64,000 bases of DNA from Gonium pectorale (Eukaryota; Chlorophyta; Chlorophyceae; Chlamydomonadales; Volvocaceae), in assembly GCA_001584585.1 (NCBI GenBank), contig LSYV01000044.1, forward strand, positions 666,644-730,643, given 5' to 3'. The notes below the pieces were generated by a model. It made no database searches. It had not been told where the DNA came from and saw nothing but the letters and a program-made list of their open reading frames with translations. Positions 20,913-33,000 of this stretch are shown here, one piece after another. Position 1 is the first letter of the stretch. Every line of letters starts with the position of its first letter. The position numbers were made by a program, and so were the translations under genes.

Positions 20913-22413
20913 ACCTCGGCATTATGGCAGACGCGCATAATACTAATTACGTGTTTTTGGCAGGGTTCGGAGGCCCTTCTGCCTATAAGGGCAGTCTGCA
21001 AGTCCATCTTGCTGTGCATTTCCGTACAACCGTACGTGTGCCCGTCTAGCCGTCGCCGGCGTTCTGAAGACCTGGCTTGACAAAGCCCTCAGCACACCAG
21101 CCCTGCCAGCCGTGTTGACAGAACTGAGAGAAACCTGCACAGAAAGAGGGAGCCCGCCTCTACAGCCATACACATCTGAAGGTGCGACGGTTCCAGGAGG
21201 GCGGGTGGGTACAGAGCAAGACATGCGACGTTCGTCCCGCCCCCGAAAGACCGGCTTACCAGCTTACCGGGTTTGTCGAACTTCACCTGGTGGACCGCGG
21301 GTTTTCAAGGTCGAGCTGCGGTGTATGTTATTGTCGTCACGGCCACCGGTCCGACGGCGCTCAGCGGTTACTATACCGTCGTGCGCCCTGCCCGCCCAAG
21401 CGGCTGTATACAGACTTGGAATGATGAAATGATGAAACTGCACCATAGCCCCACAGGGTCCGACACCGGGCTTCCTCCAAGCACCTAAGTCACTATAATA
21501 CGTTCGTCAGGATGTAAACCAAACTCCTCTTCCGGCTGGTGCCCTGGCTGCAAACACGTACACCTCTGTACGGCCGTGCGCGTCCACGAGCACGAGCCTG
21601 TCAGTCGCTGCGCAGGGAGAACTGAACAAGGCCAGCCTGTTTGCGTCGGGTGACTGGAGTACGTTGTGGCCCGGAACGCACGAAGGCAATCTTCCCGTAC
21701 CGGCAACGCCTTACTGATATGCCCGGCGGGGCATGGCGGTGCCCAGCGGCCGTGGCTTTGCTAACCATCGCTGCCCCAAGTGTACGTCTGCGCTAAAGCC
21801 TCCTGGCTCGCATGCGCAAGCTTGGTGTTAGAAGAAAGAGAAACCTGCAGCCCAGCGTCACCAGCACGTAGTCTGCCCGCGCAGGGTCAGCAGCCCAGCA
21901 CCTGTCGACCCTCTGCAGCGGCAACGGACCCAGAGAGACACCACTCCGTAATTGCTTTTCAGCCGCGGCGTGCCTGTGGAGCAACGCGGAGAACTGGGTC
22001 GCCAGCTGGGTGACCCGGGGGTCCTTGACATTACAATGCAAGTACGCATGACTCGACACAGTGGGAACGCACAATGTATCCAAACATGAGAACGCGGTGT
22101 GCCGTTTCAGCTGTCCGAAACCACGGAGCATGCCTTGATCCATTCGTCCATTTGCATTGTGCACACAGCAATATTTTCAATATAAAACGGCAGCAGGATG
22201 ACGAGTAATAAGCGCACGGATTTGTCGAGGAAGACAGGGTGAAATACAGCGTTGCTCTTCGTTGACGCTTTACTGTATTTCGCTGCTAGTCGGGTTGTCG
22301 GCTTCACCCAAATCACCTTCTTCTGTTACCAGCGAATTATACAAACTTAATTCAAGCCTTTCGTAGCCCGACATACCTAACTAGCCTTGTACGCTTACAA
22401 CAGTGTAGCGAAC
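20913..22413. other. Intergenic; no confident gene
   Basis: A minus-strand region at 22164-21490 has frames with protein-like composition (for example DRLVLVDAHGRTEVYVFAAR near 21560 and HNANGRMDQGMLRGFGQLKR near 22160) in changing frames. It may be 5' remains of the neighbouring minus-strand LINE or another decayed element. At about 20930-20960 a diverged match to flank repeat A (CGCGCATAATACTAATTACG) occurs. The last 250 bases before the ATG at 22414 are AT-richer and are the likely promoter and leader of the glycosidase gene. Confidence 0.4.
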
Positions 22414-25400
22414 ATGTCAACCAGCTCACGAGATAAGAAGGGAGGTTCCGTCGGACGGGTGCTGCCGTCGGGCGTGGCCCGACTTACAGTCTGCTCAATC
22501 CTATTGCTGGGCTTCGGTGGGGCGTTGTTGATGATCATGGGTGGAGTGCGCTTTATCAAGGCGCCTATACCGCAGCTTGGGGCGTCCCTGGGAGCTAACA
22601 ACAAGGATGCGCCCAGGGGGCTGCGCTTGTTTGGGGAGAACAAGGGGTTCAAGCCTGTGAGGTATACCGAGCCGAACAACACCTTTGGTGAGGAAGGGCA
22701 GCGCGTCGGGTGTGTGTGGGGGGGTTGCGTCTGTCTGCGTGACAGCGTACATGTCTAGTAAACGACGGCGAGCAAAAGTTTCTTAGCGGACAGCCCCTGG
22801 ATCCCCATCCCGCGCCCGACCCCACAAGTAACTCCTAGGAGCTTTGCGCTGTGGTGCTGGGCTGGGCTGCAAAACTGGGCGGAGCTGGGCTGACCTCGAG
22901 ACGGCGGGACCGGGAGTGCGGGATTCGCGGCCGCGTACGGACGCGCGCGTTTGTGTGTCTGTATGTGTGTCGGGGTGCGTTCCGGGGCCGCGTCCCGGGC
23001 TTGTGGGACCTGTCCTACACGGGTCGGTTCATCGGTGGGGCGTCCGTGCTCCGCCATCCTCGTGCCAACAGTCCAGGCGAGTTTGGAAAGGACGTAGACT
23101 GGCCACCCCGCATCTGGTCACACCCGCCCGTCTGCTTCCCTCTTCCCCTGCCCACAGGCACCATCTTCAATGGCGAACTCATGTGAGTCGCGTATGGGTG
23201 ATGTTGATGTTTATGTTGACGGTGCCCGGGCCCCGCGCTTGTGTCCCCAGCACATGTATGTAAGGAGCAGTGCTGCCTCGAGTGTTCGCCAGCCAGCCAG
23301 CAAGCCGGGCCGCCATCCGCCTCCTGCAAGCGCTGGGAATAACCCTTGGCGTGTATGTTAGGATCCAAAGTAACTAGTTACGGCACCGCGCTGGATCACG
23401 CCCTGGATCTGGGTCCTGGGCTTCTTCCTTGCCTCTTGCCTCTCCGCCTTGCATCCTGACTTCAATTCATCGTGACGTGGCTTTCCCTGCTGTTGTCAAT
23501 CCTCGCCCTTGGCCGCGCGGCGCTCCTTTCCCCAACTCGTCCCGCTCCGCACGCCCGTCCACAGCAAGTACTACGGGTTCTTAACCGACAAGCGGGAGCC
23601 GGAAAAGCTGATCACAATGCTCAATGGAATGCACGAGGCGGGCATCTCCGCCGTGGTGTATAGCATTGTCTGGTGGGTACCGTACCGTACCGGATTCGCG
23701 GCAGGCAGCACGGGGCGGTTAACACAAGACACCCCGATGCCGCCTCGGCAGCCGGTGGCCTCCAAATCGCCGGGCGCACCGCCGCACGGGTCCGGGCTGT
23801 TTTGTGTTACCCACTTTACCTGGCCGCCCAGTTTGGCGTTGGCGCGCAAGGGACGTTGTTGCACCCAGACTCGCCTTGTCGGCAGCGGGGCGCTGTCCTT
23901 GCTGGTTGCCAACTTGCTGCGCGTGGGGCGTGCGCGGACCTCCCACGGGGCGAGGGCGGCCCCAAGGCGCCCCGGCCTCCTCCCAAGCGAGCCGGTTGTG
24001 CGGTGCACTGGCAGCGTCCAGCTACCGCACCGCCTTCTCATCGCGCCGGCTGCCGCCCCGCATGTTTGGCATGCGCCTTAGGCCTTCCTCTCGTGAGAGC
24101 GCTTTCAAAACCTCTGGGTTCCCGCATATTTGCTGCGCAGGAAGTCGATGGAGCCGGAGGAGGGCAAGATCCAGTGGGAACAACTTGCGTGGCTTATGAA
24201 CACAACATGCCACAACTCTCCGCTCAAGGTGGGCTGCTCCGCCATCGCCAGGCCCTAGCGTACACTGCTCCGTGAGCGCCGCGTCGTTGAACTCCCGTCT
24301 ACCCGCTTCGAAACTCCCGTCTCCGAACTCCCGTCTCTAACTCCTCCCCTTAACTCCCTTCTGGCCGGTTGCCCTGTTTTGGGCCCTGCCTGCTCGGGTC
24401 AAAGCCAACCGCCCGCCCCGGCCCTACAACCCCTTCTCGCCCTGATACTCTTGCAGGTGGATGTGATTGTGGACATGCTGCATGGCGCCGACTGGGTTCG
24501 AGCGCGGTACCCGACGTCTTGGCCCGTCGACGCGGATGGCCGCCCCTACGAGCACCGCATCTCCTGGTACCACCAGCCCGTCAACGAGGCGGCTCTGCGC
24601 TTCCTGGACAGCATCGTGAAGTACCTGGCGAAGAACTACGCCCCCTGCGCTGCCGCCATTCAGCCCGTGTACAACAACGAGTACGAGGTGCGAGATGGCG
24701 CATCCGTTCGCACGTGGTCTTTCCGTTTGCCTTGGGGGCGTGAGTGGGTGGTGGTGGGTTGTTCGCGGTGGTGGTCACGCGGCAGCCGGCGGGCGGCGGT
24801 GGCGACGGCTCTGCCGCGCGCAGATGGCCGAGCTCGCCTCATGTGATATAAATGGAACGGCGGACGCGGGGGCTCCGCAAGGGGTGAGGATGAGCGAGCC
24901 CAGCCTGCGATCGCCATGTGCATAGCCGCGGTAGGACGATGGTGGGATGCAGCCAAGAAGATGGTTACTGGAACTGTATCTCCGCGCCTCAGGAGCTGCG
25001 TGGCTTAGCTGGGGACCAGACGTGCCCCGCCCCCAAAAGAGCACACCTCGTGCCGCCACGAGCCGGCGGTTCCTGGGCCGACCTGCCCGCCTGTGTGCAC
25101 GGGGGAAGGGCTCCTAATAGCGGTGGGTTCCGCTCATTGCTTTGGTCCTTTCGTGCCCCGACGATGCCTCCCCTGATTCCACCGCACCGCACGTGCGGCA
25201 TCCCGCAGGCCAAGTACACCCAGGAGTACGACGCGTTCCAAGGTTGGTGTCGCCTGGGTGTGTGGCAACCTGGCAATGGCGGCCGTTGCGGTATCGCTGA
25301 TACCGCTGTGCAGCTACCATGGGTGCCACAGAAGCGTAGCGGACGGGGCTTCAATTTCTGGTGTGTCTGCGCGTATGCTTGGCAAGGATTGTCATGGCCG

Positions 25401-28400
25401 GGTAGGACAGAAAAGCGGTCGGCGCGGTCCGGATTCTCAAAGGGCATGCTGCATGGCGGCTACGAGTTGCACGTACCTGCACTTAGAAAGGATAAAGATG
25501 GGAAACGGTTCGCGTCGCGGACACCGAATCGCATACTGTACTCAATGGAAGAACTCATGGAGGAGGGGGTGGTGCGCTGAGGTGCACATGACGGTGCCCA
25601 TTTCCCAAACGCCGGGTCTGGAAGCCTGGCCGGGCTCTCTTGCGAAGGGGCACGCGCGCGCGACTGCCCGCGCCGGCTGGGAACCCCGATGCGCCACACG
25701 AAGTGAGACATTCTCCGCAACGCCTCCCCTCCCCCCTCCGCAGACTACTCGCAGCACGCGCTGCAGGCGTACCGCGACTGGCTTCGCGCGCGGTCGACGG
25801 ACGTGCAGCTCTTCAACACGCGATGGGGCACCGCCTTCAAGACCTGGGAGGAAGTGCGGCCGCCCGTGCTGCACTCGGGCGACCTGACGGGAGTGGACTT
25901 CAACCCCAGGTGGGAAGACGCTTTGGGGGGCGTCGCAGGGGTTTTCGCATTGGCCTGCAGTGGGGCACCACCCCACAGGTGCTCGAGTGCGCTTCGCGGC
26001 GATGGGGTGCGCCCGCGCCCTCACGTTACGCGAACGGGCTTGATGCCGAATCCTTTGCGCGCTCTGCGCTGTGTGGGACCCTTTCGCCGGGCTTACCCCA
26101 TCAACTGGCAGATCAGATCGACGCCCTAAGTGAAGCATTCGTGCCCGGTCGTGTGTGGGGGGCCGGGGCGGGGCATTGTGCTGCAGGTACTGGGACTTTC
26201 TCAAGTTCCGGATTGAGTTCGGCTCGGCCACGTACAACCGCGCGTGCGGCTTCGTCAAGGCGGCCGGGCTGCAGTGCTTCCATCACTTCCCCGAGGTGGG
26301 TGAAGAGGGCACCTGGCGGGGCTGCGAGGCTGCGGGTTGCTCCCGAGCTTGGGGACGGGCGCTCGCTGGACCTCTAGGCTCGCGGCTAAGGGGTGTGTCG
26401 CTGGGCATGCAGTGCAGCAGTCACTGGAGCCATACTAAGAGACACCTCGGCCTGCCATCGTTGTCTCCAAATCGCAGTTCTTCACGGTGCTGGATGCGAG
26501 TAAGCAGGGCCGTGAGCAGGGCGGCGTGGGGCATGTGCACGGCATGGATGGGTTGCTGAACTCGTGGAACGCAGGGTGGGCTCGGTTCGATACTGAACGC
26601 GGGCATGAATGCAAACGAAGCGCAACGAGCTGAAGCAAATGCACAGAAGCCACTGGTCGCAACGCAGGAGAGCCGCACATGAAGCATCGACAGGAGCACT
26701 TGCCATGGGGCCAGGCATCCTGCTCGCCTGCGCCCTTCCTCACCCTCCCACACCGCGCGCCAGCTCGGACCTCGTCTTGACTTCACCCGCCCACCAACAC
26801 TCTTCCTGCCTCTGCTGCAGTGTACGGCGCGTCGATGTTCAAGCACATTGCAGGCAGCCCCAACACGGACTGGGTCATTATGGACTCCAACTTCCGTACG
26901 CCATACGGCACGGTCATAAAGCCCATCAAGCTGCGCATCTACGTCGGCGCTGCCGTGCCGTACGGGAAACCGACGTACTTTGAGGCGGCCGTGGAGCACT
27001 TTAACGACACGTACCTGCTGGTGGAGAGCTTCCGCGAGAGCTTGCTGTCGGGCGCTGGCAACCTGGGCATCACCAACTGGCACAGGCGCGTCAAGATGAG
27101 CGCGGCCCTCCACTCCGCCATGCGTCCCCAGTTCAACGACACCGGCTGCGAGCCCAACGAGCTGGTCGGGCTGTTCCTCCACCTCGACTCCTGCTCGGCG
27201 TACCACGGTCTGCAGGTGGGCCCGTACCACGGGCGGCAGGTTACGGTACCGCGCACAGCTTGGCCGTGGAGGGAGTTTGGGCCTTGGGCGGGGGCTGTTG
27301 GGAACGTGCAGCTGGGTGGGGCCGGCGGGGCGGCGCCTGAGAGCGGCGCAACGACGGGAAGGCCAACGGCCGTGACGAGGCGTGCCTTCTTTCCCGCCCT
27401 CGCCCTTGACCGATCCGATGCTCAATCCCCCTGAGGTGCCCCGTCTCTGTCCCGACTCCGCTGTGTCCCTCAGTGGAAGATGCCGCGGAAGGACCCCATC
27501 CACGACTTCGTCGAGGTGAGTTGTTCAGCAGGACGGCTAGCTGGGGGACGTAAGGCCGTGCAAAGTGTGCCGAGCATTCCTCCGGAGTGGAAACACGTCT
27601 GCAATTCGTCGAATGATCATTCCTGTCGTACCACACGGGCTGTGGCGTCAGGGAGGCTACGAGAGGACACTCTGTTGCCTGTACGCGGCCCGTGATGAGC
27701 CGCGGGCCGCCGCCCGCCTGCGCTACTAGAGGCCGCAGGGCTCCCTGCCGGAGCTGCCTTTCCTTGACCCCAGTGCGCTCTCGGCCTCGGCCTTGCCGGA
27801 ATAGCCAGCCCCAATACCCTACCAGCCTCAACGCGCCCTTACGCCCCTTGACCCGCATCGCCCCGCGCTCCCTCCCTTCCCCGCGCGCCTCGGCCCCAGG
27901 AACTCGCAACCAACCTAACCGCCAACTGCCGGACCGATATCGCCGTCTACGTCGAGCTGGACCGCTTCCTCGCCGACATGGCCAACTTCACCCGCGTGGT
28001 GTTCGTGGAGCCGCTCGTACTGTACGACAGCACTGAGTTTGCGATGTACATGGAGGTGAAGCACGCGCTCAAGAGCGTGCCCCACGAAGTCGTCCTCATG
28101 CCCACCAACACCACCAGCGGCCCCCAGCTGGTGGTCTTCCAGGACCTCCCGAACTCCAACGCGGGGCATCATCACGGCAAGCACCCACCCGCCGCCGCCG
28201 CGCCCACGCCTGAGTCGACAGCCCCCGCGGCCGCCGCCACGCCCGCCGCAGCGGCGCCAGTGCCAGGTGGCGGTCCCGCCGCCGCCGGCACCACGTCCGC
28301 GTCGGCGGCTCCAGTGCCCGCCGGCGGCGGCGCTCCCGCCGCCGGCGCAGCAGCGGCCGCTGGTGCAGCCTCTGCGGCGCCTGCACAGGCAGCTGCCGTT

Positions 28401-28496
28401 GCAGGCGGCCCGGCTGGAGGAGCACCAGCGGCGGCAGCGGCAGCGTTATCCGCCGGGGCACCCGCAGCGAACGGCACGAAGCCGGCTCGGCAGTAG
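22414..28496 (+). CDS. Membrane-anchored GH42-like glycoside hydrolase
   Basis: Twelve exons with compatible phases give 696 residues: 22414-22687, 23158-23182, 23565-23672, 24141-24228, 24457-24687, 25209-25242, 25744-25909, 26187-26295, 26478-26499, 26821-27215, 27474-27515, 27900-28496. Residues about 20-50 form one hydrophobic segment after a basic N-terminus (signal anchor). The body resembles the TIM barrel of beta-galactosidase family GH42: WKSMEPEEGKIQWEQL, the acid/base region PVYNNEYE (Glu240), FNTRWGTAFKTWEEV, and a possible nucleophile in TYLLVESFRE (about Glu421). Exon 12 ends in an Ala/Pro/Gly-rich tail of about 125 residues. Several NxT sites suggest secretory-pathway processing. 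The likely role is hydrolysis of galactosides or other cell-wall/matrix glycans; the substrate is not shown. The start is the first ATG in the open exon; an in-frame GTG lies upstream. Confidence 0.75.
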
Positions 28497-30023
28497 GCGT
28501 TAGGGCTCTGGTTCGTGGGACGTGCGGGCGTGTACGGTAAATCCAGGGATCTGCCCTTGGCATCCAAGTGAGGCCTGTGGGGGCCGGGGTGGGTTGCGAC
28601 GGGGTGAGGCGAGACGGGTGGGGAGGGGGTTTATCACCAAGCTACGATGGGTGGGGACTTGAGCTCACGCCCCAATGGGAAATAACTTGACACCATAGAC
28701 TAGAGGAGTAGGCTGCCCTCGGGCTTGCGTGCGGGGAAGTTACCTTACATGCTGCCTCGTGGGGTAACGGAATCGTGGTTTACAATGCGTGCCAAACGCA
28801 CCTGGTCTTGGGCTTCAGCGTTTGGCGTTTGTCGACTGTGGGCAGCGAGCCCACCGGCATCTGAAGATAGCTGCGAGCATGACATTCATTCGCATCCACG
28901 TCGCATCCGCGGGAAGAACTCGGCTCGCCTGAACTCGGTGCGTAAGGCCCAGCTTTTCATGTCCCGAGGACAGATCCTGCCATAGACGGCCTCGTACGAC
29001 GGACGGGCTTGGTTTTCCATGCACGCAAAACTTGCATAAAGGAAGCGCAAGAGTCGATGCGTGCTGTCGCGTCTGCCCTGTGAAGAGAGGTGGGGGCGAA
29101 CGCACGATCGGGGGCGAGCGCGAGAAGATCTAATAATGCTCAGCACAGCATGTTGGACGCATGGCCGGGTTCGGTTTCGTTGGTGATGGTGAAAGGGTTC
29201 CGTGCCCTGGGCTCTGTTAGCCGGAAGGGTGCCGCTGTGTCGTAGATCAAGGACAGGAGCAGCTTTTGCGGCAGCGCTGGCGGGGCCGTGATGGCAGCGC
29301 AGTGTGGTTGGCAGAGCCAGACTGACCTCTCCTGTGCTCTGCGGAACAAACCACCAAACGGTGTTCTGCCGTCGAGCTCGGGGCGAAGCGGCAAGGCAGC
29401 TTGAAGGAGAGGCGTCTGCTTGCGAGTGAAGGGGTCTTAGCATTGTGAGCCGGAGCAGAGGTGCGTTGCTGGAACGCTGGAACGGTGTAGCATGGTTGAC
29501 TCCACCGCTCGCTCCGGCGCTCTGGGAAGTCGTCGCTGCCCCTCGCCTTGTTAGACTCTACGACATCCCGAATGCTGTCTTATGATAAGAGCATTGCTTG
29601 GCGCTTTGAGTCCTGGATCTGTTGAGCGGATTGGATCTAGATCACCATTCAGACCGTAGCATGAACTAATTCGCCATTTATAAATTGCTTCGGTCTTTTT
29701 TGACGTGGCAATTGAAGTCCCTGGTTTCGGTTGCTGCGTCGCCGAGTAGGAACCCAATGACCCACGGGTCGCAGCACCACTAGCGGGGGGACGCCAGTCA
29801 TCAGCCGTGTTCATATCACTGCAAAATTAACTCAAACTACAGGGCTTCATATTGTAGGTCGATACGTGTTGGGTCCGAGGGTCGTTGCGAATTTCGCGGA
29901 GGAAGGCCTCGCCTCCAGGAGCAGAGGGGCCTAATGAGAAGCAGACACTGAGCAGCACTGGGTCGAAATCGCAGGTTCCCAAGGCATTACTTTCCCGAGC
30001 CCTAGCATCCCAGAACGAACGTC
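28497..30023. other. Intergenic; no gene seen
   Basis: No splice-consistent coding exon on either strand. It should include the 3' UTR of the glycosidase gene and the promoter of the next gene. No TGTAA polyadenylation signal was found close behind the stop. Around 29600-29850 the sequence is AT-richer. A long minus-strand frame at 28886-29443 has arginine/serine-rich shadow composition. Confidence 0.4.
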
Positions 30024-33000
30024 ATGAAGGAGTCTGCCTCGTCCTTGCCATCGCGCCGCAAGATGGCTGGCAGTAATAGCCCTGCCTTTTTGAAGATGGC
30101 CAGCGGCGGCCGCCATCCCGCTCCCAGCTACGAGGCCTACTCGGCCGAGCAGCGCTTCACCACCGATGTCGTAGGCGCACTCTTCATGCTGCTGCTCCAC
30201 GTCGTCTACACGGCGCAAGGCGTCTCGCGGCCCGTGGGCAGCGCGCCCGGCTGCGAGGCGCAACGCACGGCCGGGACGTTGCTGCCCAGCTTCCCCTGCG
30301 GGGCCGGCATCGCAAAACAGGTGGCTCGCGGGAACTCAAATCCACAGGCTCTGGAGTGCGGGGTGCGAGTGGGTGATGACTGCACTCCTTGGCACAGCCT
30401 CATCATCGCCCAACTCCTGGAAACCCACGTGTGACCCCCCCCTGTCCCCGCTTGCCGGACTCCGCACAGGCCGTCCACGTGCTCCGCCACGGGCCGTGGT
30501 ACGTGCTGGCCCGGCCCGCGAGGCTGCGGGACTGGGGCTGGCTGGCGCTGGCGGTCGACTACGTCGCGGTTGCGGGGCTGCTGCTCGCGCTCGTGGCGCA
30601 GCCGCGCTCGGGCCGGCTCTGGCGCCTCTGGCGAAGGTGCGCGGGACACGCCGTCTGGGCACCCTCCATCACCCAGAGCTATTGGAGGTCAAAGCATACA
30701 AAGTCAAATGTCGTACAATGCTACCCGTACGGTGCATACGGTGCATACGGTGCATACGGCGCTCGTGCATCGGGGGGCACTCGGCTTGCGCCATGTGGGT
30801 GACTGGGTGTGGCTGTCCTCTGCTGCCTGGCTGTCCCGCCCGTCGCCTCCTCCCGCAGGCACCGCAACACGGTCTTGCTCCTGCACGCCCCCCTGGCGAG
30901 GACGCTCTTCCACTGCGCCTCCTACGCGTCGCTCCCGCGGGCCCGCTGGAGCTCGTCGCCCTTCGCGCTCTACACGCTGGCGGTCGCCACGCGGCCCTTG
31001 CGGGACGCCCTGTTCACCGGCTCGTACGGCAGCATGCTGACGGTGCGGCGGCGCGTGTACGACGGGTGTGTGTGGCGCGCGCGCTGTGTGTGCGCTGTCG
31101 TACCCTCGTGAGCTACGAGGGTTCGCCGTCCACGGTAGGTTACTGCTTGCCTGTGGCCCGCCGTCCGCAGGTCCCGGTGCGCCACACCCTGCTGTACACA
31201 TCGCTCGACGTGCTGGCGGCGTTCGCGCTCTCCCACGCCGTCGGCCCCACGNNNNNNNNNNNNNNNNNNNNNNNNNNNNNNNNNNNNNNNNNNNNNNNNN
31301 NNNNNNNNNNNNNNNNNNNNNNNNNNNNNNNNNNNNNNNNNNNNNNNNNNNNNNNNNNNNNNNNNNNNNNNNNNNNNNNNNNNNNNNNNNNNNNNNNNNN
31401 NNNNNNNNNNNNNNNNNNNNNNNNNNNNNNNNNNNNNNNNNNNNNNNNNNNNNNNNNNNNNNNNNNNNNNNNNNNNNNNNNNNNNNNNNNNNNNNNNNNN
31501 NNNNNNNNNNNNNNNNNNNNNNNNNNNNNNNNNNNNNNNNNNNNNNNNNNNNNNNNNNNNNNNNNNNNNNNNNNNNNNNNNNNNNNNNNNNNNNNNNNNN
31601 NNNNNNNNNNNNNNNNNNNNNNNNNNNNNNNNNNNNNNNNNNNNNNNNNNNNNNNNNNNNNNNNNNNCGGCGATAATGCAATCGGCGCCGCTGCCGCTGC
31701 CGCCGCCGCAGCAGCAGCAGCAGCAGCAGCAGCGGCGCACAGCGCTGCCGACGTGTTGCCCGCCCTCGAGCCGGTCCAGCCGCCGCCGGCGGCGCCGCCG
31801 CTGCTACTGCACCGCATGCCGGTTTCACACCAGCTGGCGGCGGTGGCGGCCTACCTGGGTATCCCGCTGGCCATGTCGTTCCTCTCAGAGCGCCACCTGC
31901 GGGCCGGATACGCCCGAGTGCGCGCGGCAGCGGCAGCGGGCGGAGGGGGGCCGCAGCGGGAGTCGGCGGCCGGGGGCGGCCGCCCTGCTGGGAGCGGCGC
32001 CGGCGCCGTCGAGGCCTCCAGCTGCGCCGATCAGACCCCGCGCTGCGGCGCGCCGCATCCGCGTGTGTCGAAGCAGTGGGGAGAGTCGGAGCCGGCGCAG
32101 TGGGGTGAGTCGGACGGAAGCAAGTGCGGTGGGGAGGAGACAGCCGGCGGGGCGACCTCCCCGTCGTCGTCGGCATCCTCAGTGGCGGCGCTGGCGTCGG
32201 CCGTGGCGGCCGACGGCGCGCCAATTGCGTCGGCCAGTGCCGGCGACGCTGCCGAAGCCACCTGCGATGCCACCGCCGGCGGCGCCACACATCAGCAGCT
32301 GGGCGTTTCATACCTCAGGGGCCCGTACGGCGCAGCCTCCGCCGCCGCCGCTACCGCCCCCGCGGCAACCTCCACCGCGCTGACGGCGCCTCGCGCAGGG
32401 TTCGGCAGTTCGCGCCTGCTGTCGTACCGTGGACTCACCCACGTTCGGGCGGCCTCCGTCAAGGTCAGTTGTGGTTGTATCGGCGGACTTGCTACGTTGC
32501 TCGTGAGCATGCGACCAAAGGAGGCACACGGCACAGGTTCCTCCGTCGCAGCAGCACCTGAGTTTTCCTCCTCGAAGGAAACAAGCCTGGCACGACCGCT
32601 GTTGTGCTATTGCCGTACTAAACGGTTCATGCAGGTACTGCAGCACCCGGGCAGCTTCGAGGAGTACGGCTCCCGCCTGCTCGCGTCGGCGCCCGCCATC
32701 ATGGAGCTCGTCGCGCCACCGACGTCAACCGGCACAGCCCACCGACCCACGGGTCGCCGCCCCCTGCCTGCTTCGGCCGCGGGCGCGGCGGCGGCGGCTG
32801 TCCGGGCCGTGGCTGTGCGCGGCTGTGTCCAGCTCATTACCTGGCGCCGCGAGTTCACGGGCGGGACTCGGCAGGCGGCGACCAGCTCCTCTGACGGCGG
32901 TGACGCGCTGCTGGCTGCGGTCGGCGCAATGCTGCCTGCTACGGAGGGCATCAGCGGCTTGGCGGTGCAGGCGGCAGTGGGAAGTGGCTTTGATGAGGCC

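Noticed and set aside
31668..31800. GCA/GCC repeat as a stand-alone microsatellite element
   Set aside because: It is in frame inside the membrane-protein exon and encodes poly-alanine, so it is part of the gene.
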